Origin: Nageia nagi
Taxonomy: Eukaryota; Pinophyta
Direction of reading: 5' to 3'
DNA length: 64,000 nucleotides
Assembly: GCA_050084985.1 (NCBI GenBank)
Contig: JBITNC010000001.1
Span: 211,172,001 to 211,236,000 of the forward strand
Of this stretch, positions 11,713 through 23,330 are shown in pieces. The notes below the pieces were generated by a model. That model saw only the letters and a program-made list of their open reading frames with translations, did no database searches and was not told the origin of the DNA. Both the position numbers and the translations under genes were made by a program. Each line of letters opens with the position of its first letter. Positions within the stretch are counted from its first letter, which is position 1.

Positions 11713-12329
11713 GTGTGATGACATCTCCTTCTTAAGTGGATAATTTTTGAATTTTGTTATTTTTATGTGCACATGATAAATTTGATACTATTGTAGCATT
11801 TATAAAATATTGTTATATCATTTTGGATATGTTATTAAGCTAATGAGTGCTTTTTTTCTTGATTGCAAAACTTAGTGCTATTTTATTACAATTAAATGGA
11901 TTATTGTAATATTGGCATTTTTTATTAATTGAATTCCAATGTATGCCATGTGAATCGCAAAATTTTAAAGTTTGCAAATGGCTAGATTGTAACTTTCCAA
12001 TACTTTTTATGATAATATACAATTTATGAAATCTTACTTAATTATTTTGGTACTAATTTATTGACTCTTTAACTATAGATTATTTCATGCTTATTCTTAA
12101 TTTGTGAGCTCACTTGGAAACTTTGGTTGTTACAATTTACAACAAACTATCTCTTTCCTGAAGAGATCTCTTCAATAAGATGATGTGAATATTACTCTCA
12201 ATTAAAAGAAGTGAATATAGGTTTTGTTCCTTTGTCATTCTCATCCCCAATTGTATGTTAAAGGGGAGAATTATGACTAAACAACTTTGTAATTATAATT
12301 CATATCCCCAAGTAAACCTTAAGGGGGAG
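11713..12329. other. Non-coding stretch ending in a purine-rich tract
   Basis: No gene is seen. The last 15 bases (CCTTAAGGGGGAG, about 12317-12329) form a polypurine tract directly before the LTR that starts at 12330. A second purine tract (TTAAAGGGGAGAA) lies near 12258. Both are usual at the 3' end of plant copia elements. Confidence 0.5.
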
Positions 12330-12926
12330 TGTTGGAACTGTAATGTTCACTTGAGAATATTTAGTTTTTATTATTTTAAAATAACAAAAAATGTAATGTT
12401 TAGATACTCAAGTTTAAAAAGGAACTAAATCCCATTTATGTAATTAAATAAATCAATATTTATATAGGTTGGTTAAGTATTGACCAATAGTCAAAGTGGA
12501 CTCTTCTATTTATAAATAAAACCATAGGATTGTAGTCTTATATATAGAAATGCATGAGATCATAGTTCATGTAGCATTGAGATAGAAGGTAGAGAGCTTG
12601 ACTCTTAGCACTCTCATACAATAAACATTGTAGTGTTTTAGCCTCCATTGGGTAAAGTAATTTGAGTAAGTCTTGAGTAAGCATGTATTTCCATGGAAGA
12701 GAGTTATCAACTGCTATAGTATTCACTGCTTGAGAGTAATAGATCATATTGTTAAAGTGGAATACTCTCTATAGAGAGGAACGACTATATAATTATCTAT
12801 TATTCTTGTTTGATTTTTATCCATTACTTATTGTTGTAGAGTAATTTCTATTTACAAAAAAAATATTTTGGGTATTTAGTTCATGAAACAAAAATAGTCT
12901 TGATTACCTATTTTAAAGATCCAACA
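12330..12926 (+). repeat. Ty1/copia-type LTR, 597 bp
   Basis: Begins TGTTGGAACTG and ends GATCCAACA, giving a seven-base terminal inverted repeat TGTTGGA/TCCAACA with the canonical TG...CA ends. A purine tract precedes it, as expected for a 3' LTR. A gag start lies 107 bases after it, which would suit a 5' LTR. No tRNA-Met primer site follows the right end, which favours the 3' LTR reading. No second copy is present in the window. Confidence 0.82.
12511..12518 (+). promoter_or_regulatory. TATA box within copia LTR
   Basis: TATAAATA about 180 bases into the LTR, the usual place for the U3 promoter. Inferred from position and sequence only. Confidence 0.45.
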
Positions 12927-13032
12927 CTAATTCAATTATAATTGAAAGTTTTCAACTTTATTGAAGAATAATTATCCCATGATGTTGATTTCATAAATAC
13001 AAGCTATTATACATGAAATAAACTCTACAAGT

Positions 13033-14600
13033 ATGAATATAGATATTACTCTTGTGGCCTTAAATAAAGCCCTCGACCCAACTCTCATTACCTTAAGTCA
13101 CTTCAAGTTAGTGGAAAGTTAAAGGCCCTCACTTTTGATACATTAGTGGATAAGATTGTAGAATATTGTGGAACCTATTTCTAATACACCATATATTTAT
13201 CATAAAGGAAACAATCCAACCTATGATTCTTCTAGAGGAGAGAGTACCAAGTGTGGTCATTGAATGAATAATAAAGGTAAGGGGAATAGATATAATCAAA
13301 GTTTTAGAGGAGAGAAGTCTAATTCTTATTGTGATTTTTGTGATAATGATTCCAAAATTTGTTATACTCCATAAGAGAAAGCATATGAAAAGAGGGAGTA
13401 TAAAGATGATAAGATTAGGAACTTTAATTTCACTCATTTTGTTATTATTGCATGTAATGTTGGCATCGATGATGATGTGTTCAATAATTCATTTGCATAT
13501 TGGGAAGATGCTTGGCTATTTGATACTTATATTACATGTCATATAAGTTTTCATAGAGATTTATTTTAAGAATTGAATGATAATACTGATGGAGTAATAT
13601 ACTTTGTTGATAGATCCATTAAATCCTTAGGTATTTGTATTATGAGACTTAAATTACTAGAATTTCCAAATGTCATTTTCAAGATGTTCTCCATATTCCT
13701 AAATAATGGAAAAACTTGTTATCTCTTATGCTAGTACGCTAATAAGGATATTATATTCACATGTTTGCTGGAAAAGTAGAGATAAAATATTTTTAACACA
13801 AAGTTGTATGACTAGAGGGGAGTATAAGAAATTGTTGAAGCTCTATGGGATTTCTGCATGATGAAATAATTTTACCTATCTTTCTCATTAAGAAAAATAT
13901 TACACTCTCATCAAGTATTTTATCACATGGTATATTTGGGCATATAAATTTTGATTAAATTTGTTTGTTGAGGAAGAATGGTATTTCAAGTTTACCAACT
14001 ATACCTAGGAACATACAACCATGCAAGCCAAGTATCTTAGGCAAGGACAACAAGCAATCATTTGTTGATTCAAAATGGAGATTATGTAGAAAACTTGAAC
14101 TTACATAGTCTAATTTGTGTGGTCCTTTTCTTATACCTTTTATCAATATAAATAAATATATCATAACTCTTATTGATAATTATATTAGGATGTGTGGGTT
14201 TATTTTTTGAAAAATAAGTTTGATGCATTTAAAAAATATAAAGGATTTTAGGTTAATAGTAAAAAAAAACACTCATATTGAAATAATGAATAAAACTCTT
14301 TTTAATATGGCCCATGCAATATTGTTTTTAAGAATGTGAAGTTGATATTTTGTACTAACATAATTTATCATGTAATATATTTGATAAGTAGATGTCCTAC
14401 ATATGCTCTTAATAATAAATTAGGAACTATGTCCTTTGGTTAGGCATCTCAAGATTTTTAGTTCCATTTATTATGCTTTAATACTTAATGAATAAAGAAA
14501 CAAACCAAGAACTAGTATTTGTAACTATATTTTCTTGGGGTACTTAGATACTATCAAAAGTTATAAACTCTACGATGAAGTAAACAATAAATTCCTCTCT
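13033..14600 (+). pseudogene. Ty1/copia gag-protease-integrase remnant
   Basis: A copia polyprotein fragment in one main frame from 13033 (MNIDITLVALNKALDPTL). It contains a nucleocapsid-like segment (SYCDFCDNDS, about 13320-13350) and a protease site WLFDTYITCHISFHRD near 13510, where the family has D-T/S-G; glycine is replaced by tyrosine here. Past 13560 stops increase. About 13860-14200 keeps traces of the GAG-pre-integrase and integrase entry, in shifted frames. The recognisable part ends near 14600, and RT and RNase H are absent. It lies directly downstream of the LTR at 12330-12926, which may be its own 5' LTR. It is non-functional. Confidence 0.72.
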
Positions 14601-16246
14601 AGAAAATATGTGATTTTTTCTTGAATGTTTTAAGAGTAATGTGAATGTTGAGTGACAAGTTGATTGTTGACACCTAAAAGTGGTCCTTTGCTTAGTCATT
14701 TTTTTGATACATCATGTCCTTGTTAGGTGGATGTTAAAAAACCATCACTATTTTATGATCATTTCATTGGGACTAAACCAACCATTTTTTTAGGTTAGTT
14801 TATTGATTGGGACTAAATTAATCATCAATCTAATGACCACATTATCATTGGTACTATAATCATGCATGGTTGGTAAATAAACCAAAACTTTTCAATACAC
14901 CAAGATCATCACCAACAAGCTTGTCATGCCATACCATGCATTTCTTCTAGCTCTAGGACATGGGCTCGAGCTCCATAAAGAATTAATGGCATTGCAATCA
15001 TGATCAAACAAAGGTATGTATTAGTTATCTTACAAAATTCATTTGAATCATAACGAAAAAAAATTATTTTATTATTTTAACATACATTAACAATACACCA
15101 TGATTGGATAAATATTTCATTGACACCAAAACCATTCTACCATGTTTGCATTAAAGCTCATGCCAACACCCACATTAGGCCTTCTATGGTGACTTTTTTT
15201 GAAACTTAGGGGAAAAATTATTCTACCCCAATGCAAATATAAAAACATATTTCAATACTCAAAATCTCCCTCTAAACATAAATTTGTGGCATCCCTAGTA
15301 GCCAAACCCTAGCCCTAGGTATCTATCTAATTTTGCCCATTTCATACCTTAATTCTTAAATTAAGCTAAAAATAATAGCAAAAAGGATATAAAAACTCAC
15401 ATGTGTAGAAACTCAATTATGACAAAGTAGATAAGCCTGATGGTTGTCTTGATATATAAAATTCATCTTGCAAGCATATAATTAGGTTAGAATTCTTGCC
15501 AAAAATGTTAAAATTAACCCAAGGCAATCAAATACACATGAAGCCACTTACCTTGCAATGCAAACAACTCAAATCACCCAAATTCACCCTTCTTTAGTCA
15601 CAACTCTTCTCCTGGACCAAAGCTCAAAAATGAAAAATAGTGAATATGAAAATAAACCCAATTTAACATATTTGAAATATAAATTAGGATATAATTAATG
15701 AGTGAGGTAACAAATTATGGCCACCTTATGCATCCTATGCTTGTAAAAATATGATTTTTCCACTTATCTTGCCAATCAAAGTTATTACCCCAAAATTTAA
15801 AGATCAAATTCATTATGGACCTTAGTGTCCACATTGACATTAGTACCCATGTTGGTCACTAGAACTTGAACTACCATTATTTATTATTTACCTCCTTACC
15901 TTGCAAATCATACACCTTTTAATTGAATATGGTCCTAAAATTAATGTAGGACTAACATATTAGATAATGAGATTTTTGTAGGAATGAATGAACATCCAAT
16001 TGAAGAATGATGCATTCCCCACACCTTCGTTCTTGGGTCTGACCCATTCTTCATAAAATCATTCACTTTATTAGAATTTATTAGGTATGAAAATATATTT
16101 TTTAGATTTATAAATAATGTTATACAATGCAGTTGTAATAGTACACACATGCAATTCAATTTAGCTAGCACCAACATTAAAGCTAGTATAGATGTTGGGA
16201 TACAAAGACATAAATTAGGCCAAATCACCACAATGGGTGAGTGCTA
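14601..16246. other. Non-coding; nothing firmly recognised
   Basis: At 14655 the sequence starts TTGTTGACACCTAAAAGTGG, resembling the 5' ends of LTRs in this window (compare 32611), so it may be an LTR fragment; no matching end or copy was found. The phrase TTGGGACTAAA is repeated near 14768 and 14807. The minus-strand open frame at 15941-16231 has no recognisable motif. Confidence 0.4.
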
Positions 16247-16946
16247 TAACTAAAATAATAATTATTAAGGTTATTTACAAAATAATTAAATTTATAAATT
16301 AACTATAAAAAGTAAGAAATTGATGATATGGAAGATGACAATAACCTAGTTGACCTTGACCTATCAAAAGTAGATAATGGAAGATACAAACTTGTACTTT
16401 TTTTGTAACAAAGAATAGTGGTGAGATTCGATTGAGAGAGGATGGATAATGAGCTTTCCAAAAATATGGTATCACCAATCCAAACTCAACCTAGCAATAG
16501 GATAAAAAACCTAGTGATAATACCTGGTTATCATTCCAAAATGCCTCACCCTTTTTCTTGATGTTATCATCCCACCTTTGATGTGTTGAATCTTGATCAT
16601 GAAGGGATGAAAGATTATAAGAATGGAAAGCTTATATTTTAAAAAAAATTAGATATTAGAGGTGGTATTAAGAAATATTAGATAAGATTGATACAAGTAT
16701 ATTAACACCTATCAAGTATTTGGGATTATGTCATATATTTGATCATGCACAACCCCTCCACCTTTATAAGAAATAGGTCTAGTGCTAAGGCTCCTCCTTA
16801 GGCTTATTGTGATGCCAAGCTAACATATTACTATAAAACATAAAGTTAGATGATAGTGCACATGGAAAAGAGAATTTATTTAATAAATTAATTTAGATAT
16901 CTAAAAAAGTATTTTAATTAAATCTAAATTCCTTTTTAGGTGTTAA
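16247..16946 (-). repeat. Left LTR (3' LTR) of the 4.2-kb element
   Basis: Aligns throughout with 19754-20457, for example the shared phrases AATAATAATTATTAAGG at the left end, AAGGGATGAAAGATTATA in the middle and GTATTTTAATTAAATC near the right end. The left terminal TG has become TA. Confidence 0.82.
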
Positions 16947-17324
16947 TAGATTCCCCACTTTGAATATGTTTTGATTCTTTTGAGATAAAATAAAATCAAA
17001 GCATGAATTCAAAGTATAACAAGAAAAGTGAGAAAGTACTCCTTAAAGAGTTGTGTCATGGAGGAAGCATCGGATGCCCCAATTTATTTTCTTGTATTAT
17101 GCCCCCTGTTTGGCTTGGTTGTGACATGATGGACCTTTCATCATAGGATCAATCCAAAGAAAATATAATGGAAAATGAAAAGAGATTTGATAAGAAATAT
17201 TTTGCATAATATATCTTGAATATAAATATTAAATATCATGATATGCAAAGTATGATAAGAAAAGAAAATCTATCCTTAGTGACTTACCCACCAAGATGAA
17301 GAAGATGATAACCAATTTAGATTT

Positions 17325-17650
17325 ATCAACTTGGTTTCCCAAGCCACCATGTTGCCATGGATTTTGATATTAATAGACCTTCCTTATAAAGGTACCAAAT
17401 GATAAAATTGATCCTTACTTACAAGGCACAAAATGATAAGAATGAACCTTCCTTATAAAGGTATCAAATGATAAGAATGAATAGCTTAGTTTCCCAAGAC
17501 ACCATGTTTCCATGGATTTTCTAAGAAGAGTGCCCCTTCCTTGCAAAGGAAGCCAATGATATGAGTGACCAACTTGTTTTCCCATGCTACCATGTTATCA
17601 TGGATTTGTTGATAAGAGTTCCCCTTTCTTACAAAGATAACAAATGATAC
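17325..17650. repeat. Degenerate internal tandem repeats
   Basis: Phrases such as TTTCCCAAGCCACCATG followed by CCATGGATTTT recur three times (about 17335, 17490, 17578). CCTTCCTTATAAAGGTA-type phrases recur about five times between them. GATAAG words are frequent here and as far as 17960. This is part of the interior of the 4.2-kb element. Confidence 0.65.
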
Positions 17651-18668
17651 GAAATAATATGATATGAATAATTTTGGTCATATGATAAGCATTTTGGTAT
17701 GAGAAGCATTAAATTAAGAATGATAAACAAGATTTTGATAAGGATGCATTTGAATAAAGCATTATTTTGATAAGAAATTATTAAGCAAAGCATGATAAGT
17801 GTGTCAAGTAGTGTATATGATAAGTTATGCAATTTTATTGGAACATGTACTAATAAATAATAATGTTTATTAATAAGCAATTGATAAGATATACAATCAA
17901 ACATTGGATAAGCAATTTTACTAATATATTATTGACCTAAAATATATGAGCAATAAATATTGATAAGCACAATAATGATATGCATTTATGATATGAGAAA
18001 TTGAAAATAGCATTTTGAAGTATATTGATAATTTTTTGAAACATAATAAGCTATGTAAAGTAAGAGTCCATTTATTTTTTATCAATTATGACACATAAAT
18101 GTAAAGCATATACTTGTTTTTGCATATAAGTGTACACATGATATACATAAAAGAAAATACATTTGAAATTACCAGTGTAACCTAGAAGCAACACTAGGAT
18201 TGTGTCATTGTCACCAAGTTAAGGAAGCATTTTTCAGAAAAGGAAAAGTATGGTAGGTCTATGCCACATCCATGAGGTAAAAAAGAGCAATAATTTTGAA
18301 GAAAATGATAGGTAAAATAAAATTTGATGATCATTTCATTTCAATTTTTACCAATTTATCCCAAGGGGGATTTTTGACAATGTAATTTATATTTTAGAAA
18401 ATGATAAATAATTTTATTGCATACATGAAAAGAGTAAAATTTTGGCATACAAATTAACAAGAAATAGGGATATGAACCCAAGGAAAGTGCTAGAATAGAG
18501 TGACATCACATGGCTAATGGCATAGAAGGTTATTGAGGAAAAGAGCGTAGACGAGCGAGTGATTGGTTGATGAAAAAAAGAGATTCCACTTAGGTTGATT
18601 GATAAGGATTAACAATTAATTTGAAAAATAGGTTTTCAATTTGGTTTTTAAATAGAAAAAATTGGGTT

Positions 18669-19640
18669 TCATTTACACATTCTTGATTTGGAAATTCGGG
18701 CTCTAGTTTGCAAATTTCTTATCAAATTATTAACCAACTCTATTTGACATTTTGGTTCAACAACTCTATATTCCAAGTTAAGTTTCAAAAAATTTAGTTG
18801 TCTCTTTAGGATATCAAATTCTACATCCAACCAAATTGATATTCATATCATGCCAAAGGATATTGCTGAATTAGGTTCTTCCATCCATGATTCAAAAATG
18901 TATGGTTTTTGAGGTTCTTCATTTTTTGAGATATCAACTAGGTCTTCTTCATTGATATTATCTTCAAACTATTTATCATAATTAAAAGATACATATGTGA
19001 TTAAAATATTATTATTGGAAGGAATTTGGATATGATTTTGATCAATTAACTAAGTGGTGGCCTTAGGTCCAACATCATCACTAGGGTTATGTGTAGTACT
19101 AATGGTTTAGTTTAGAATCTAGTGTTCAAAAATAGGATTAGGGATGGGAAATTGTAATGGAGGAGCTTGGGAAGGTTAAAAATACTTGTAAGCCTATTAA
19201 TAAGGGGTTAAGGTCATATAATATTCATTTTATTGGATCATTTGCCTCTGTTTGGTATATTTGGGATTAGAATCTAGGGGTGAACCTAGGAGGTGTTTAA
19301 TTTTGATATCAACTTCTTGCAAAGTGTGGACAAGAAGAGGAAGATATTCTTTCATAGCTAACAATTTTTGATCTCATGGAATAGAAATGTTTTTGGTAAG
19401 TACCTCAAAGGCATTGGATGAGAGATCATCAAGGTATTCTCAATTATTTTCTATATATTTATGGACTATGTGGCTACAATCTTCTAGAGAAATATCATAT
19501 TCATAATGTAGGTGCAATCTTTATACTCTTTCACTTTTTCTTCTAAGAAAATTGGTATAATTATTTCTTTCCCTAGTCTTATTTGTTGGTATAATAAGAA
19601 ATTTAGGATTTTTATGATCTGTATCAATGGGTGTATCCAT
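18669..19640 (-). pseudogene. Unrecognised stop-interrupted frame in the 4.2-kb element
   Basis: A frame starting MDTPIDTDHKNPKFLIIPTN lies immediately inside the 5' LTR, where gag is expected, and stays in one frame for about 324 codons to near 18669. Eight or more in-frame stops interrupt it, but the sequence between them has protein-like composition: LEDCSHIVHKYIENN, KEYLPLLVHTLQEVDIK and a proline-rich patch PPLQFPIPNP. I recognise no domain. Its position and size suggest a gag-like or lineage-specific protein. A non-coding stretch that is open by chance is the main alternative. Confidence 0.4.
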
Positions 19641-19753
19641 TTATGAAACACTTTAAAGTTAGAGATTAGTCCTATCTAAAACCTCAGGGTTTTAGTGCAA
19701 CTAGTGAAGGATAATGTAATGTATCAAAAAGAATTCAAGTTCACCAATTTTTA

Positions 19754-20457
19754 TGACCAAAATAATAATTATTAAGGTTATTTATGAAATAATTAAATTA
19801 ATCAATTAAATATTAAAAATAGGAAATCAATGACATGAAAGATGAAAATAACCTACTTGATCTTGACCTATCAAAACTAGATTAATAGAAGATACAAACA
19901 TGTACTTTACCTATAATGATGAATGAAGGTGAGATTCAATTGAGAAAGGATGAAAATTAAGATTTCCCAAAGCCATCAATTTGACCTAAACCTAGCAATA
20001 ATACCCAAAACCCAATGATAATGCTTGATTTCCATTCAAAAATACATTTCTCTTTCACTTGATATCATCTTCCCATCTTTAATGTGCTTAATCTTGATCA
20101 TGAAGGGATGAAAGATTATAGGAATGCAAAGCTAAGAGTTTAAAAAAATCTACAGATGATAGCTAATGTTAAGAAATATCAATCAAGATTAATACAAGTA
20201 TATTTCCATCTATCAAGGAATTAGTATTATATCATGTCATGTCATATCTTTTATTATGCAAACCCCTCCTCCACCTTTATAAACAACAATTCTAGTACTA
20301 AGGCTCCTCTGTAGGCTTATTGTGATGCTAAGCTGACCTATTATCATAAAATATAAAGGTAGATAAGAGTGCATATGGAAAAGAGAATTTATTTAATAAA
20401 TTATTTTAGATATCTAAAAGGTATTTTAATTAAATCAAAATTGCTTTTTAGGTGTAA
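19754..20457 (-). repeat. Right LTR (5' LTR) of the 4.2-kb element
   Basis: Partner of 16247-16946. The left end begins TGACCAAAATAATAATT and the right end finishes in TTTTTAGGTGTAA. The adjacent internal sequence on the minus strand (AAAAATTGGTGAACTTG) is where a primer binding site should be, but it does not match the initiator tRNA-Met site. Confidence 0.82.
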
Positions 20458-20489
20458 GAAATAATATATAGGTAGTATTTCTATCCTTA

Positions 20490-20920
20490 TCTACACTTTG
20501 CATTTAACCATATGCATGATTGGGAAATATTCAAACCAATCATCATGAAATCACCTTTGTTGGTTGAGTCTTAACTAACCATATTTATTATTTTGCATCT
20601 AATAATGGGGCATGTACCTCATTATGATGATAACATATCATGTCTATATCTAAGAATGATGTATGTACCTTATGATGATGAATGGTATATCACATACATG
20701 GCTAGGAAATATTCAAACCAACCATGTCTTTGAGTCACCTTTTTTGGTTAGATCTCAACTAACCATCACCATGCTAGTTCTTTTTGATCCATATATTGCA
20801 TATAGAAATGGGGTATGTACCTCATGATGATGTTAACATATATGGTCTTGATTGCATGTGCTCCATCTAGGAATGGGGCATGTAACCCATGATGATGTGG
20901 ATACACCTTTATCATGATAT
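20490..20920. repeat. Tandem duplication, ~183-bp unit with shorter sub-repeats
   Basis: GGAAATATTCAAACCAA followed by TCACCTTTG/T-TTGGTT and CTCAACTAACCAT-like phrases occurs at about 20520 and 20705. A sub-repeat like AATGGGGCATGTACCTCAT-GATGATG occurs about four times (20606, 20655, 20808, 20873). No coding potential was found. Confidence 0.7.
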
Positions 20921-21787
20921 CTTATGTATGCATATCATAATTAAATATTGAGTATTTATATATTTAGTGTTCTCAATATTATGTATGCATATTATATTTA
21001 TTTCATCTTTGCTCCATTATTACAATATCATTTCTAATAAAATATCATGATATTTACTCTTATATATTATTGCTATATATTTTATAAGTTAACAATCACA
21101 TATGTTCTTGGAAGTGTATGCCTCTCATTTTCATGTTTCATTCTTTTCTCTTGGTTGATTCTACTTCCATGCAAGTCATTGCATATTATAACCAAGGTAA
21201 AGAGGGGTTAATATACATCATCAATCCTTATTGATTTGAACAATTCTATAGTAAAACTAGGGAAGTATCTAATTTTTCTTCTCTTTACCTTTACTTCCTT
21301 TGCAAGCATAATGTCATTTCAAGATTCAATTTCATTCTACTTATAAAGGGGTTACAGTCCCACTTAGGTGAAACATTATATACACATTTAGTCATATTTT
21401 ACCTTATTATCACATATTTCTTAGGTTATGTTCTTATGTTTTATGTTAGGTACACTGGGATGACTTAAATTTATATTCAAGGGATCAAATAGTGATATCA
21501 AAATTGATATAAATGTAAGTATCTCTAACCTAGGGAAAGCATGTCAAGATTACACCTTAATAGTCGATACCCTACTCTTAGGTATTTATAAATACTACCT
21601 ATTGAGATTGGAATATTTTTATTACTCAAACAAATATCTCTAATACATATTTACAATCATATACTTGATTCAACTTATCATCATCTCTACTATCATTAAC
21701 TCTTATTTGTAGACCTCATTCTATCAGAATTCTAATGCCTGCATTGAAGTGCATGTTCATGCTAAATTCTTGGAGCCTAGCATCCAT
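20921..21787. other. Non-coding; nothing recognised
   Basis: AT-rich sequence with no recognised frame or terminal repeat. The open frame at 21749-21964 mostly overlaps the neighbouring LTR-like repeat and is not a gene. Confidence 0.5.
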
Positions 21788-22110
21788 TCTAGGATTCTTT
21801 CTATAGTTGGTCATGGGGTTTGCACAACAAGGTTATTTCTCATTGATAAGACCATCCAACATATTTTTAGCTTTGAAATATGTAAGGAAACACATATATT
21901 TATCTTACACTTGATTCCATCTCTTTATTATGTGCTTTCATTTTGCATCTTGACATCAATGTAATTTGTAATTCTATTACTGCACTATTATCTCCTATAT
22001 TCATGTATGTTTATTTGAGTTAAATAGCTTAGATAATACACACTTAAATTTTTATGTTTATTTAGTTCATTTAGGTTAAAACCCTAGGTGAACCAAAATA
22101 CATATCAACA
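21788..22110 (-). repeat. LTR-like sequence, minus orientation
   Basis: On the minus strand this begins TGTTGATATGTATTTTGG and aligns along about 320 bases with the plus strand of 22430-22762, including CCTAGGGTTTTA, CATACATGAATA and AAAAATATGTTGGATGG. The pair therefore forms an inverted repeat with both inner ends starting TGTTGA. Confidence 0.7.
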
Positions 22111-22218
22111 TTGATCACCTTGATAAGTTTACTCATGGTAAGAGTTATATTGAGGTTGATTATGAAATTTCAAATCTTGAAGGGGGATACTTATATTAGA
22201 TAAAAATTTAGAATCTAA

Positions 22219-22429
22219 ACTTTTTCTTGAAGAACAAACACCACAAACACCACCTCCTATAGTTTCTTCCATTTCATTAGAGTTCAAAATAAATAGTCAA
22301 TTTAATTATATGAGAAACATGATTAGTAGGTTTAGTCTTGATGGGAATGTAGTACCTCTTCAACTATTAGAGCAACTTGAACCTTTACAAAAGCTTCCAA
22401 AATGGGCTAAAAAATATTAGAGGATTCAT
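22219..22429 (+). pseudogene. Ty1/copia linker fragment (between integrase and RT)
   Basis: An open stretch encodes FFLEEQTPQTPPPIVSS, and ends with LQKLPKWAKKY, a phrase typical of the region between integrase and RT in some plant copia elements (PKWA-K-T-L-type). It is cut off by the LTR-like sequence at 22430, while RT resumes at about 22763. The identification rests on this short motif and on the RT downstream. Confidence 0.55.
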
Positions 22430-22762
22430 TGTTGACAAATTCTTTGGTATACCCTAGGGTTTTATTTTAAATGAGCTAAATACACATAAATATTTAAGTA
22501 TGAATTATACAAACTATTTAAATCAACATACATGAATAAGATAATATAACAAAAGTATGTTAATGTAATGATATAATAATGAATTACATTAATGTAAAGA
22601 TGTAAAACAAATGCATGTACTAAAGATAAAAGAATCAAGTATAAGATAAATACCTATGTTTCCTTACCTATGTTGAGGTTGAAAATATGTTGGATGGGCT
22701 TATTGAAGAGTATTGACATTGCTATACAAACCTTGGGGCCAATTGCAAAAAGAATCCCAACA
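22430..22762 (+). repeat. LTR-like sequence, 333 bp, probable solo LTR
   Basis: Begins TGTTGACAAATTC and ends GAATCCCAACA, so the ends form a short TGTTG...CAACA inverted repeat as in LTRs. It separates the copia linker from the copia RT. The flanking five bases do not match, so a clean insertion is not proven. Confidence 0.6.
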
Positions 22763-23330
22763 AAAGTGTAAGTGGATCTCCAAAAATAAGTAAAAATAAG
22801 ATTAATCACATGAAAAATATAAAATGAGGCTAGTGGCTAAGGGTTTTGCACATAAATAAGGTATTGACTATGATGAGACATTTTCTCTTACAACTAAGTG
22901 GGTTACTATTCGCTCTTTGTTAGTTGTGTTAGCTTATTTTGGGTGAAAAATACATCAAATGTACATGAAAATCACATTTTTGAATGGTTATATGAAAGAA
23001 AATATATACATAATACAAATATAAGGATTTGTATTCAAAGGCCAAGAACATAAAGTATACAAGCTCATCAAGTATTTATATATCTTAAAGCAAGCTTCCA
23101 TGCATTGTATGCAAATCTTACTAAACATATTTTGAAAATAAAGCATTTTATTCTTGATGATGCAACATTATTTTTCAAGAAAGTTAGTAATAATATTTCA
23201 TATCTTATGGTGTATGTAGATTATCTTTTGATAATAGGGAACAATGAAGAGTACATTGCATCTATAAAATAAGATTTTTTCATGATCCCTTGGATTGTAA
23301 TCCTAGAACATTGTGAACTATTAAGACCTT
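22763..23330 (+). pseudogene. Ty1/copia reverse transcriptase remnant
   Basis: The RT core in broken frames: RLVAKGFAHK then GIDYDETFS (about 22835-22885), TKWVTIRSLLVVLAYF (about 22900-22945), FLNGYMKENIYI (about 22978-23010), and a region near 23210 that corresponds to the YVDD site (VYVDYLLIIGNNEEY; the second Asp is Tyr). Several frameshifts and stops occur. It ends near 23330 without RNase H. It belongs with the linker fragment to its left, from which the 333-bp LTR-like sequence separates it. Confidence 0.8.

Larger units (their letters stand above)
16247..20457 (-). mobile_element. 4.2-kb LTR element with no recognisable pol
   Basis: Two direct repeats of about 700 bp (16247-16946 and 19754-20457) bound a 2.8-kb interior. 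On the minus strand the LTRs read from TRTTAACACCTAAAAA to ATTTTGGTCA, and a purine tract CAAAGTGGGGAATC (16949-16962 on the plus strand, reversed) abuts the 3' LTR, which sets the orientation. No RT, RNase H or integrase is visible inside. The interior instead holds a stop-riddled frame of about 324 codons (18669-19640) and internal repeats. It fits a large non-autonomous element (LARD or TR-GAG type) or an element with unrecognised gag. The LTRs differ at many positions, so the insertion is old. Outer target duplications are not clear. Confidence 0.75.

Noticed and set aside
14655-14900. Possible LTR beginning TTGTTGACACCTAAAAG
   Set aside because: Only the first dozen bases resemble other LTR starts here; no second copy, end, primer site or duplication was found.
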